DNA of 64,000 bases from Schistocerca nitens (Eukaryota > Arthropoda > Insecta > Orthoptera > Acrididae). The stretch is from positions 737,349,450 through 737,413,449 of the forward strand of contig NC_064615.1 of the NCBI RefSeq assembly GCF_023898315.1. Reading direction: 5' to 3'. Under the pieces are notes generated by a model. That model was given only the letters and a program-made list of their open reading frames with translations. It was not told the origin of the DNA and did not search any database. A program made the position numbers and the translations under genes. This document shows positions 1-11,400 of this stretch, piece after piece. Every line of letters starts with the position of its first letter. The first letter of the stretch is position 1.

Positions 1-607
1 ATCTCATCTCAAGTTTAAAGAAAAATTCTATATGTTGGCTATATTTCATTTGCAGCAGTATATGACCTAACATGCGCTAAATGCAAATTCATAGCAACTC
101 CTACTTTTCGTTGAAAACTATTCGAACTTCGCGCAGTAGTTCACTTAATGTCGAAATATCACAGTAACTATTACCATTAACGAAATGATACGCAGTTCAT
201 CATGAAGTTGATGAATGACGCCAAAAGATGTGAAAGAATCATTTTTTTACCGAATAGTTTCTTTAAAGTCGTTTTAGAAAGACTGCAAATGAGCCAGCCT
301 CTATTTCTGCATTGTAGCGAGTCGGCCACCAATCAGGCCGAAGTGCACAAAGAATGCTTCGTTGATAACAGATGAAGTGCATAGCTTAGTAGGTGGCAGC
401 TGAGGCTGCTGCCCCTTTGGGAGTGTTGGACTTTCCCAATGTTGAGTACGAGCATGCATTTCTGTGAGCTGCTGCACGAAATTCGAATAGTTTTCAACGA
501 AAAGTAGGTGTCGCTATGAATTTTCATTTAGTGCACGTTAGGTCATACATTGTTCCATACGAACTATAGCCGATATGTAGAATTTATCTGTAAACTTGAT
601 ATGAGAT
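1..607. mobile_element. Foldback/MITE-like element with ~145-bp inverted arms
   Basis: Bases 1-146 are the near-perfect reverse complement of 463-607. For example, GTTTTCAACGAAAAGTAGG at 491-509 answers CCTACTTTTCGTTGAAAAC in the left arm. The outer ends are ATCTCATCTCAAGTTT and AAACTTGATATGAGAT. The 315-bp centre has no convincing coding region. The element may begin exactly at, or just before, the window start, so its target-site duplication cannot be read. Confidence 0.7.
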
Positions 608-2283
608 CTGTTTCTATTTGCAATCGCGAGGAAATTGATTGAATGTAATGCACTCACTTCTACTTCCATTGCTTGCATGCAGAAATGACAGAGTGACAAA
701 TGAAATATCCATGATATCCTTCACATTTCATGAACTGTTTGAGACACTGAAATGAGTTTTTGAAGAATGATAAAAAATTATTGATTCACTGACATAACGT
801 ATTAATACTCTCCCGTCTCTGGTGCCTTCTTTGTAATGAGAACGAAATAGTTTAACCATTTAATAAATAACAGAAATGCAATAAAAATCTGGAAACGTCA
901 CATTCAGTCGGAATTTCAGAAATATTGATACAATTATCACCTCGTGACAGTTGACTCTGGTGTGAATGCTGTGGGATAAGGTAAAGAATTAAGAACAGTG
1001 ATAAATGAAAGTGTGTCTCATTGTTTTATTCCACAAATATAACTTTATGCTTGTATTTATCATCTTTAAAATATTAATTATCTCATCTTTCTGCAGAATC
1101 ACGTCAGGATAAGTTCAAAAGCAAAGCAGAACACGTTTTGGTGATGGGCTAATCGGGACCGACCAACCGACGTGTCATCCTCCGCCAATGAGGTCACTGG
1201 ATTCGGTACGGAGGGGCATGAGGTCGGCACGTCGGTCTCCCGGCCGTTGTAGGTTTTCTTTACCCTGGAGTCAGTAATTCTCATTCAAGAAGCACCTTAA
1301 ATGGCTTGATGGGGCTGACGACAGTGCGCTATTCCTCCCACCAAGGAAAAAATTCCTGGCAGTAACAGGAATCTAACCCGGCTCCTCTGCATAACAGTCT
1401 GAGATACTGACCACTTCTTTTTTACCAGCGGATACACATCAAAGTCATCTCAAACATGTGATTTGCCATTATGTGGTGCAGAAATTAGCTTCAGTTCCAG
1501 GTTTTAAATGTGGTGAATTACCGTAATACATCCTTCCTGACGTCGCTTATGGGGTCGTCTTCTTGACTGCTGGGAACGTCATAGCCATTTTCCGGCATCC
1601 AACAGAAGGGGATTTCGTTCTTCGTCCAGCCTAGAGATGATGGGATGGTTTTTCCCTAATCCGAGTAAGTGGTCGGAGCCTTCTAGACTGGTTTAAGGAC
1701 TAGTGACTTTCCCATGAGGAAAGGTGTTTCCAGCATCTGTTGCAAAGAAACTTGGGAAAAGTTGTGGGAAGAAGCAGCCCTTTTCAGGGGAGTGCCCTTA
1801 ACAGGAGCGGGAAATGGCCATCGAAATTAATTTCATTCTGCTATTAAGGCTAATTCGCTGAAAGGCTGTTAAAACAGTTAAATGTAACGTTTTGAAGTTA
1901 GAGGAACGGAGTAGTGGGCTGCTAGCCCGTGCTGTTGTACGAGGCAGGTCTTGTGCCCTCTAGGACAGAGGCGGCGTTTTAACGTGTTTAACGTTGCAGA
2001 AGTGGGAGGTAGTGATCCTCCATAGTAAACGAAGTTGCTTTTTCCAATACAAAAAACCCACACGTACTCTAAGGTATGTTCTTGGATGAGGGCCCTGGAC
2101 TCAGCTCAGTCACTTTCCGGTGTTCTAGTGAGCAGGGAGGTTTAGTGGGCGCTCTCGTGCTCAGTATGAAGAGGATTGAGCCATTAGCTAGCGGAAGGCC
2201 ATATTTAATAAAGGTGACAGATTTGATGACGTTGCATTCAAGTCACTAAATTACGACAGTTGAAACTTTAATAGTGGCAACTA
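608..2283. other. No gene recognised; repeat-like segment at ~1100-1460
   Basis: AT-rich sequence in which no exon of the minus-strand receptor was found. The stretch at about 1100-1460 has CCGACCAACCGACGTGTCAT and an oppositely oriented AACAGGAATCTAACCCGG motif that looks like a tRNA/B-box-derived repeat, but it is too eroded to classify. No other structure is visible. Confidence 0.3.
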
Positions 2284-3705
2284 CACTCCTGGAAATTGAA
2301 ATAAGAACACCGTGAATTCATTGTCCCAGGAAGGGGAAACTTTATTGACACATTCCTGGGGTCAGATACATCACATGATCACACTGACAGAACCACAGGC
2401 ACATAGACACAGGCAACAGAGCATGCACAATGTCGGCACTAGTACAGTGTATATCCACCTTTCGCAGCAATGCAGGCTGCTATTCTCCCATGGAGACGAT
2501 CGTAGAGATGCTGGATGTAGTCCTGTGGAACGGCTTGCCATGCCATTTCCACCTGGCGCCTCAGTTGGACCAGCGTTCGTGCTGGACGTGCAGACCGCGT
2601 GAGACGACGCTTCATCCAGTCCCAAACATGCTCAATGGGGGACAGATCCGGAGATCTTGCTGGCCAGGGTAGTTGACTTACACCTTCTAGAGCACGTTGG
2701 GTGGCACGGGATACATGCGGACGTGCATTGTCCTGTTGGAACAGCAAGTTCCCTTGCCGGTCTAGGAATGGTAGAACGATGGGTTCGATGACGGTTTGGA
2801 TGTACCGTGCACTATTCAGTGTCCCCTCGACGATCACCAGTGGTGTACGGCCAGTGTAGGAGATCGCTCCCCACACCATGATGCCGGGTGTTGGCCCTGT
2901 GTGCCTCGGTCGTATGCAGTCCTGATTGTGGCGCTCACCTGCACGGCGCCAAACACGCATACGACCATCATTGGCACCAAGGCAGAAGTGACTCTCATCG
3001 CTGAAGACGACACGTCTCCATTCGTCCCTCCATTCACGCCTGTCGCGACACCACTGGAGGCGGGCTGCACGATGTTGGGGCGTGAGCGGAAGACGGCCTA
3101 ACGGTGTGCGGGACCGTAGCCCAGCTTCATGGAGACGGTTGCGAATGGTCCTCGCCGATACCCCAGGAGCAACAGTGTCCCTAATTTGCTGGGAAGTGGC
3201 GGTGCGGTCCCCTACGGCACTGCGTAGGATCCTACGGTCTTGGCGTGCATCCGTGCGTCGCTGCGGTCCGGTCCCAGGTCGACGGGCACGTGCACCTTCC
3301 GCCGGCCACTGGCGACAACATCGATGTACTGTCGAGACCTCACGCCCCACGTGTTGAGCAATTCGGCGGTACGTCCACTCGGCCTCCCGCATGCCCACTA
3401 TACGCCCTCGCTCAAAGTCCGTCAACTGCACATACGGTTCACGTCCACGCTGTCGCGGCATGCTACCAGTGTTAAAGACTGCGATGGAGCTCCGTATGCC
3501 ACGGCAAACTGGCTGACACTGACGGCGGCGGTGCACAAATGCTGCGCAGCTAGCGCCATTCGACGGCCAACACCGCGGTTCCTGGTGTGTCCGCTGTGCC
3601 GTGCGTGTGATCATTGCTTGTACAGCCCTCTCGCAGTGTCCGGAGCAAGTATGGTGGGTCTGACACACCGGTGTCAATGTGTTCTTTTTTCCATTTCCAG
3701 GAGTG
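2284..3705 (-). mobile_element. Tc1-type DNA transposon, apparently complete, with TA target duplication
   Basis: A 1,422-bp element bounded by inverted repeats starting CACTCCTGGAAATTGAAATA (left) and CACTCCTGGAAATGGAAAAA (right, read inward), about 28 bp each with three or four mismatches. Each end abuts a TA dinucleotide (2282-2283 and 3706-3707), the canonical Tc1/mariner target. It contains one intact transposase frame on the minus strand. It sits to the 3' side of receptor exon 6, probably inside intron 6. Structure, ends and frame all look intact, suggesting a recent insertion. Confidence 0.9.
2439..3461 (-). CDS. Tc1-type transposase, intact catalytic triad
   Basis: 340 residues from MPRQRGREPYVQLTDFERGR. 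This start is chosen because a Tc1 N-terminal helix-turn-helix begins here; the frame is open 72 codons further upstream, but that extension reads into the inverted repeat and looks non-coding. The first 110 residues form paired-like HTHs (EAEWTYRRIAQHVGREVSTV; TATSQQIRDTVAPGVSARTI). The catalytic core follows: VVFSDESHF (first Asp), LLFQQDNARPHVS (second Asp) and WPARSPDLSPIEHVWDWM (Glu). It ends IAAKGGYTLY. Thirty-two residues are counted between the second Asp and the Glu, against 34 in typical Tc1. It would catalyse cut-and-paste transposition at TA sites. There are no stops or frameshifts. Confidence 0.9.
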   Translation of the reverse strand: MPRQRGREPYVQLTDFERGRIVGMREAEWTYRRIAQHVGREVSTVHRCCRQWPAEGARARRPGTGPQRRTDARQDRRILRSAVGDRTATSQQIRDTVAPGVSARTIRNRLHEAGLRSRTPLGRLPLTPQHRAARLQWCRDRREWRDEWRRVVFSDESHFCLGANDGRMRVWRRAGERHNQDCIRPRHTGPTPGIMVWGAISYTGRTPLVIVEGTLNSARYIQTVIEPIVLPFLDRQGNLLFQQDNARPHVSRATQRALEGVSQLPWPARSPDLSPIEHVWDWMKRRLTRSARPARTLVQLRRQVEMAWQAVPQDYIQHLYDRLHGRIAACIAAKGGYTLY

Positions 3706-3712
3706 TATTTAT

Positions 3713-4131
3713 TTACAGCTCGTACAAAATAGATACGTGTTTCAAAGTTTTACTGACCTTGAAAGTAGTCACCAGCATTGTGTATAACCTGTTGCCAGCG
3801 ATGTGGAAGTCGTAGGATACTCTTAGCAGTGCCAGTTGTGTTGACAGTTCGACCGGCGCGGTCTATTGCCCGACGGATTTGTAACAGTTCTGAAGCGAAT
3901 GCCGTGAAGTGTTTCCTCCAGTTTAGAAATAGAGTTGAACTCACGAGGGCTTAAGTCAGAGGAGGGCAGTAGGTGGTATAGCAATTAGTAGCCCCATTAG
4001 TCAAACGAATCAGTAACAGCATGCACTGTACGTGCTTGAGTATTGTCCAGTAAAATGATGGTCAGGTCCTGCAGAAAATGTCATCACTTCTGTCTCTATG
4101 CTGTTCGTTTTTGGAACACAACCTACGACCA
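3713..4131 (-). pseudogene. Mariner-type transposase 3' fragment (inverted partner at 37878-38300)
   Basis: Antisense reading gives ILLDNTQARTVHAVTDS-like, then [18 protein letters not shown] and [19 protein letters not shown]-like text with stops. It matches, in inverted orientation and over almost its full length, the fragment at 37878-38300. The order QDN-x-AR...D-L-SP...D/E-F...KLKExLxGIRFRT...RLPHRWQ is that of the C-terminal half of a mariner-like transposase. It is degraded and lacks its N-terminal half. It starts 6 bp beyond the intact Tc1 element. Confidence 0.65.
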
Positions 4132-4365
4132 AAGAAGATCGAAGTGATGAATTTTTTGACACGTCACAGACTCGATGTTGTTTTCATCTCAGAGACACAT
4201 CTCCAGGAGCCGACGTACGCAACATGGACGTTTACCGTACGGATAGAACAGGACAATGCGGGGGAGGGACAGCCATTCTCGTCCGCTGACTTATAAGGCA
4301 TCACCAAGAACAGTTAACTCACCCTCAGAACATCGAAGCCACGGCAGTTGCCATCGCGGCGGCGA
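4110..4365 (+). pseudogene. LINE ORF2 endonuclease (EEP) fragment with a frameshift
   Basis: One frame reads LRPKKIEVMNFLTRHRLDVV, then FISETHLQEPTYATWT. About 4225 the reading moves to another frame and continues VYRTDRTGQCGGGTAILVRR and NIEATAVAIAAAIG. Together these are the start of an apurinic-type endonuclease as found in jockey-like LINEs: the NGLR strand, the IDVVFISETHL strand with the catalytic Glu, and GGGTAILV. There is a single frameshift and both ends are truncated. It lies between a mariner fragment and a Tc1 relic, so it is a 5' remnant and not a host gene. Confidence 0.6.
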
Positions 4366-5192
4366 TCGGAAACTTAATGTGCTGCAAATGGTATCCAAGT
4401 AGCTGAGCATAACCATATCGAGTCAACGATCGGTTCATTTGGACCAGAGGACCCATTCCATTCCATACAAATACAGCCCACATCAATATGGAGCCACTAC
4501 CAGCTTGCAGAAGGCACTGTTGTTAAGTTGGGCCCACTGCTTCGTGAGGTCTTCGCCACACTCTAACCCTACCATCTGCTCTTAGCAACTTAAATCTGGT
4601 CTCATTTGACCGGCCATGGTTTCCCAGTTGTCCAGGGGTCAATCAAGATGGTCACGAGCCCAGGAGAGGCGCTGCACACGATGGCTAGCAAAGTTACTCT
4701 CGTCAGTCGTCTGCTGTTATAGCCCAGTAACGCCATATTTTCCCGCATTCTCCTAACGGATACGTTCGTCGTTACGTCCCACAGTGATTTCTGCGGTTAT
4801 CTCACGTAGTGTTGCTTTTCTGTTATCACTGTCAATTCTACGAAAACGCCGCTGTTCTCGGTCGTTAAGTGAACGCCGTCGGCCGCTGCGTTGCCCTAAG
4901 TGAGAGGTAATAACTGAAATTTGGTATTCTCAGCACGTCTTTGACACTGTAGATACTAAATTCCCCAACGATTTCCGAAATGCAATGTTCCATGCGCCTA
5001 GTTCTAACTACCATGCGGCATTCTAAGTCTGTTAACTCCCGTAGTACGGCCAAAACTACGTCGGAAACCTTATCACACGAGTCAGCTGAGTACAAATGAC
5101 AGTTCGCCAATTCATTGCCCTTTTATAGCTTGTGTTCGCGGTACTACCGCCATCTGTATGTGTTCATATCTCACGACTTTGTCTCCTCGGCG
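4366..5192 (-). mobile_element. Degenerate Tc1-type element copy (same family as 25863-26949)
   Basis: The order of landmarks matches 26150-26949: GCTGCAAATGGTATCCAAGT, CAAGTAGCTGAGCATAAC, ATGGTCACGAGCCCAGGAGA, GTCGGTCGTCTGCTG, then a 3' part with CCCTTTTATAGCTTGTGTTC. The minus-strand reading MANCHLYSADSCDKVSDVVL and MVVRTRRMEHCISEIVGEF matches the N-terminal region of the family. Stops and indels are frequent and its left portion is missing. Its right end is about 47 bp from the receptor's exon 6 donor. Confidence 0.7.
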
Positions 5193-5239
5193 CATGCTGA
5201 CCACCAGCAGTGGTAGACCAGTGCATATCAAACGCGCAC

Positions 5240-5481
5240 CTTCCTCGCAGACGATGCTGAAGGCGACGAGCGGCACGTCAGTCCAGGGCGGCGCGACGGC
5301 GGGGTCCGTGTTGTCGTCGAGCATCCCCTGCGCCCTGGCCAGCAGCCGCTGCGAGGCGACCACCAGCAGGGCGAGTAGCAGCGCCGCGAGCGAGTAGCTG
5401 AGCCAGACGCCGCGCGAGAAGGGCCGCGTGTACACGTTGCTCACCGCCGCCAGCGACGGCTCTCGGAACATGAACGCCGGC
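5240..5481 (-). CDS. IR75-like exon 6: TM1 and start of pore loop
   Basis: The acceptor CTGCAG|G completes a glutamine codon from exon 5, giving [22 protein letters not shown]1 follows ([20 protein letters not shown]), then a short linker and [15 protein letters not shown], where IRs have the pore-loop sequence ending in a CQQG-type motif. Donor GAAG|GTGCGC at 5239, phase 1; the split glycine is typical of this junction. The next exon should encode TM2 but was not found down to base 1. A decayed Tc1-type copy ends about 47 bp downstream of the donor. The exon is about 68% GC by eye. Confidence 0.82.
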
Positions 5482-8400
5482 CTGCAGCGGCGACACGCCG
5501 GCTAGAGCTTTGCACACAGTATTGGCGAAGAGAGTACGACAAGTGCCATAATCCGATTTCCCAGAAACTGCGCTTAGTGGGAGAGCGAACACGTTGAACT
5601 CTGGTTTCGCAGTACAGAGCGGATCAGGTTGTGGAAAGGGGTCAAGGTCAATTACTGTTAGTTGTACAAGAATACAAAACGTTATTGCTCGAGCCAGTGC
5701 ACAGTTTTCTCTTTAAAACAACAAAGATCAATTCACGGTTGAGGGCCCAAGTAACTTCTCCAGAGTAAGTTTGGATTCCTTGTGAAACACCAGGATTTAG
5801 AGTAACGGCTGAAGGCCTTACTTAAGTAAAATTGCAATATCTTTTTGGCTAAATGCCGAAATAATATTTCAGATCAGCTAAGAAAATTCCTTAGAAGCCA
5901 AGCATTTACAGTTTTCGGCTAAAGGCCATATTAAGGAAAATTCAAATAAATTCTTCGGCTGAAAGCCCAATAAAAAATTTCTTTACATAATAAAAGAGAG
6001 GCTTTGAAGATATGCTTTTACATAGTACAACTAAACATCTTAAGAAAACTTGAAGCGTTTTGTCGGCTGAAGGCCCAAACAATTACCCAAGAATAATTAA
6101 AGACCACCTTAAGAGAAACATTTACAGAACATGGCTAAGGGCCGTTCCAAGAACTCAAGATAATTAAAGTGAAACCTTACAGGCAAGGATTTACATATTA
6201 AAGCCACAGATTCTGAAACAAACACGGCTGAAGGCCTAAGCCGGTCGCAGGTTCGAATCCTGCCTCGGGCATGGATGTGTGTGATGTCCTTAGCTTAGTT
6301 AGGTTTTAGTAGTTCTAAGTTCTAGGGGACTGCTGACCTTAGATGTTAAGTCCCATAGTGCTCAGAGCCATTTGAACCATTTGAAGGCCTAAATACAGAG
6401 CAAAAAGAATTTTAAATAAAACACGGTTGAAGACCTAATCTTAAAATAGTTGTCATGAAGTCGGATGAAGGCCATCTACTAAACATAAAACAGATTATTA
6501 ATACACGGATGAAGGCCTGTCACACTACCTGTGACCATATAAAATGACAATCACAAATAACAAACAGTGGTGCTCAGAAGTGTTCAAAGGGTCGGCCTGG
6601 GGAAGAAACTCTAACAACAGTTTAGGTGAGACAGGCAGCCAAGCGTAACACTAAATAATTAGGCGACAACACGACCTAGGGACGGCTGAAAACCAACTAA
6701 CAACCTAATCAATTCCCTCTGTCGCAACCGACCAACTACCTATTCCAGTCTGCAGACAGCATTCATCTGCTCGGTGGAAATCACAGGAGCTACACACAGT
6801 TCCACGTAAACACACTTGCACAAGAACTCGAACAATCTTAAAAGCAATCACTGTGGACCAGCAAGGACGAATCATTTCGACAAACAGAGTTTCCACAAGC
6901 TGTCGGTGACCAAATACACGTCGTCCGATGAGACGACCGACCGAACGACCAACCAAGGTCGTCCGCACTCAAATTATGTGTGTCGGCAACGGTCGGGCGA
7001 GTCTTGGCTGTCCGAATCTAATTGCAGCTCCCACCCGACTCAACTCGATGTCCGTTCGGAATTCGGAGACACGGCGACCCGAGAACACTGGTTCGGACCC
7101 AACCATGCAGAGGTAACTCTTGCCAATTGGCCACGACATCTCTGCACAAGGAAGGAACCGACCCACGTCTCAGAAGATGACCAACTGACGAGGCCCAGAA
7201 ACGGTCAAAGGACTAAATAGACGTCACCCGATGAGACGACCAACCAACCAACGGTCGTCCCGCTCCAATCTCCTTCCGTCGGACAGTTCATGTAGGTCGC
7301 CAGCTGTCGGTAAGCACTGGCTGTCCGCACCTCACTGGCGCTCCGTCCCCGACTTGCTCCACTGCAGGTCCGCCCGCAACTGAACTCCCGACACACGACG
7401 ACCCGGAAATACTATCGGTCGTTCCAGAGATGGTACGATAGTGCACATATCGATAAGCGCTGCTGCCACTCACGGACAGGTAAGGCAGGAAGTTAGTGAC
7501 GCCAGTAAATGGAATAAGAAAACGAGGCGGCAGTACCGTAACAGAAGATGACAAACAATAAACGGCATGAACACGAGCCGTGCAACGGCTCACAACTGTC
7601 TCAGCTTAGCCGTGGATACTCGACCGTTTCTGAGAAAACGACGGTAAAAGTTTTCGAGGTAGTGCCTTTTAAAAAGCAAAAAGGTTCAGATGAAGCGGAG
7701 TGGCCCGGCAATAGACGTCTGGCGTTAGGTCCAGCGAATTCTGGCATCTATCACACGTGCTGCTCCTGACCGAATAACAGCGCAAACGATGTTTCTAGAT
7801 GATTACGACCCGCAGAAAAGACTCATTTGTGAATTAGGTCCGCCGTCTTGCAGCCCCACTCTTTCTCTTTTTGCGACCGACGAGAAGTGTATTCTCGATT
7901 TTTGAACTTACGCGAACATACCACATTGCATCGTTGTCTGTAATCCGAAATATAGGCAATACTTTTCCAGCTTCCTTTGGAGTGCTTGCTACGACCCGCT
8001 GTGCAGTTGGAATGTCCCTGCAATGAGCAGTTGATCTGCTGTGCTATTTCTGATTTTTTTATGCTGCGACCTCCAACGGTATTCTTCTCTATTTCGAGAA
8101 GACGTGCTTGGGTTCCTCCACAGCTATGGACGGCTTTCATCGACTTCACTCCACATGTCCGAGGAAAAAATAATATTTTCTTCTGATCCATACATTTGTT
8201 ACCTCTGCCCCCTTTCCTTTCCTTCTTTCTTAGTTTAGGTAGAACTGTTGGAATAGGCGTAATTAGGTGCCGACGCCTGCAGCGGTAGCAAATAGTCTCC
8301 TTCTTTACAGGTTCCTTCATAGCCAGTATAATGAGTGGTAAAATTGGTTAGCGTTAAAAAAAAAAAAAGTGGCGCAGTGACTAGCGTCACGGATACACGC

Positions 8401-11400
8401 TTTTGCGCCTCGTGCTCGAAACACGATAGCTATTGCTATTTTTGTTTTTCATTTATCTATCCATCACTGTAGAAGATTTATATACGAATGCTTTCCAATG
8501 TATACTGAAGCAATGTTTTTCTTATTCGTCAAGTAATTATATGTCTGGTGAACGAATTTAAAAAAATGGAAAAATTATTTCAAATTGTTTTCGGTGAAAT
8601 TCCTGCAGTGTATCTGGATTCGTAATCAACTGCAAGGGCCACTTTTAAAAAGATTGATCCAGTATGCACGATTTGGCTGCGAAACTATTGCCAACACGTG
8701 AACTCTTCAGCAGTGTTAACGACGTTTCTTTCCCGAGTGAGATTCATACTAACAAGGGAACCTCCCCATCGCACCCCCCTCAGATTTAGTTATAAGTTGG
8801 CACAGTGGATAGGCCTTGAAAAACTGAACACAGATCAAGTGAGAAAACAGGAAGAAGTTGTGTGGAACTGTGAAAAAATAAGCAAAATATACAAACTGAG
8901 GAGTTCATGGGAAGGAAGGCAACATCAAGGACACTGGGACCGCAGGAGCGCCGTGGTCTCGTGGTAACGTGAGCAGCTGCGGAACGAAAGGTCCATGGTT
9001 CAAATCTTCCATCGAGTAAAAACTTTAACTTTTTATTTTCAGTTTATGTGACAAACTCTTATGTTTTCATCACTTTTTTGGGAGTGATTATCACATCCAC
9101 AAGAAAACATAAATCGGGCAAGGTAGAAGAATCTTTTTACCCATTCGCCAAGTGTACAAGTTAGGTGGGTCGACAACATATTCCTGTCATGTGACGCACA
9201 TGCCATCACCAGTGTCGTATAGAATATATCAGATGTGTTTTCCTGTGGAGGAATCGGTTGACCTATGACCTTGCGATCAAATGTTTTCGGTTCCGATTGG
9301 AGAGGCACGTCCTTTCGTCCACTAATCGCACGGTTTTGCGATGTGGTCGCAAAACACAGACACTAAACTTATTACAGTGAACAGAGACGTCAATGAACGA
9401 ACGGGCAGATAATAACTATGCAAAAATAAGTAAAATTTTCACTCGTGGGAAGACTTGAACCAAGAACCTCTCCTTTTGCAGCTGCTAACGCTACCACGGG
9501 ACTACGGCGCTCCTAAGTTCACGTTCTCCTTGATGTTGCGTATGTAGCCCATGGACTACTGTTTGTATATTTTGCTTGTTTTTTCACAGTTCCACACAAC
9601 TTCTTCCTGTTTTCTCACTTGATCTGTGTTCAGTTTATCAAGGCCTATCCACTGTGCCAAGTTATAACTAAATCTGAGGGGGGTGCGATGGGGAGGTTCC
9701 CTTGACAGAAATGTCGCTGCGGCAAATATGCTTCATTAGATGTTCGTGGTGTTCGGAATTTCTATGTTTAGTATGTTCCTAGGATCGGTATCATCCAAGG
9801 GAGTGCACGAAATCTTTCTCAAGAATAAACATAAGAATAAAATGTAAGAATCAAAAACTGATATAAGAATGTAGTATAAGAATATGAGAATTTAAAATGA
9901 TTGTAACCCCTAAAATACCACACAAAAAAAAATGGCTCTGAGCACTATGGGACTTAACATCGATGGTCATCAGTCCCCTAGAACTTAGAACTACTTAAAC
10001 CTAACAAACCTAAGGCCATCACACAACACCCAGTCGTCACGAGGCAGAGAAAATCCCTGACCCCGCCAGGAATCGAACCTGGGAACCCGGGCGCGGGAAG
10101 CGAGAACGCTACCGCACGACCACGAGCTGCGGACAAAATACCGTACACACACACATTATTCAAGTAATGTATGACACTTATTATCAAACCCAGCTGTGAT
10201 ATTACAGTTAATGTAACGCCTTTGTGACTTGATAAGATCCATGGACATGGCAGGATAAAGGAAAAAAATAAATTAAATAAATAAAAACAATCGGATTTCG
10301 AACACGGGATGTAAAAGTGAGAGGTCGCAACCCTAACAACTATGCCACCAGTCGGGCGGAGCTTACCATCCCGTAAGAGACACCTACATATATTAAGTCG
10401 GTGATTTTCACAGTCGTTTTGTCAGAAACGGTCGAATATTGACGGATAAGCCGAGACAGGTGTTTAGTCCTCCTCCACTAAGGCGAAGTTTCTGGGAAAT
10501 CGGGTTATGCCACTTGCCGTGTTCTCCTCGTACAGTGACAGTATGAGTCAGTCACGTGACATTGATGAGTTGGCAACGTTCCGCTTCTGGCCGTCAGGCT
10601 TTAAGCATGAGGGTAACAGGCGTTCTCGGACAGTAAGAGATGTGCATTGCAATAAACTGACATAGACTACATCCTGACTGACTGTCTGCCCGTGCAGCAG
10701 TTTTTTCCTCGCACGTTCAGGCACTGAAGACGTTCTAACAGTTACTTGTCTTATGTAGTGCGAAAAATTAAACCAACGCAAGTATAATGTATTCATTGGA
10801 ACTATGGTCAAAAACTCAAGCGAACTTTGATGTAGCTATACGTTTTGTTCTGCTATAATGTTTGGCTGACTTTGATATCGGTTTTAGAAACGATTTTTGA
10901 CGAGATTAGACTTGCGAATCATGTCCTTTACTTTGGTATCCCTCATTGGCAAGTGCACTTTAAATTGTAAGTTAGATCATCAGTAGTGTCCATGTCCGTT
11001 TTGCAACACGGCATGCGTACCTTTTTACGTCGAGCTGGGACTCAAACGCATTGGAAGTCAGCCAAGACGAGACTTGTCTCGAACAAGCAGAATGCTCAGT
11101 CAACGAGTTGGGTCTTGCCAAAGCCTACCTGTCTGCCTTGTGACACTTTACAACCATCATGGAACAATACGTAGATGTGGAAAATAACTTGAGTCTCCGT
11201 TGTTCAAAAATGGTTCAAATGGCTCTGAGCACTATGGGACTCAACTTCTCAGGTCATTAGTCCCCTAGAACTTAGAACTAGTTAAACCTAACTAACCTAA
11301 GGACATCACACACATCCATGCCCGAGGCAGGATTCGAACCCGCGACCGTAGCGGTCCCGCGGTTCCAGACTGCAGCGCCTAGAACCGCACGGCCACTTCG

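Noticed and set aside
3462-3677. 72-codon N-terminal extension of the intact Tc1 transposase frame
   Set aside because: The reading runs into the inverted terminal repeat and lacks any HTH features; the MPRQRGREPYV start fits the family length.
1-5239. Exon 7 (TM2/pore) of the receptor
   Set aside because: No minus-strand frame with a TM2-like or SYTANL-like motif was seen; the region is transposons and AT-rich filler.
5800-6700. CRISPR-like or tandem satellite array
   Set aside because: Eukaryotic context, motif only about 11 bp, irregular spacing and no conserved unit length.
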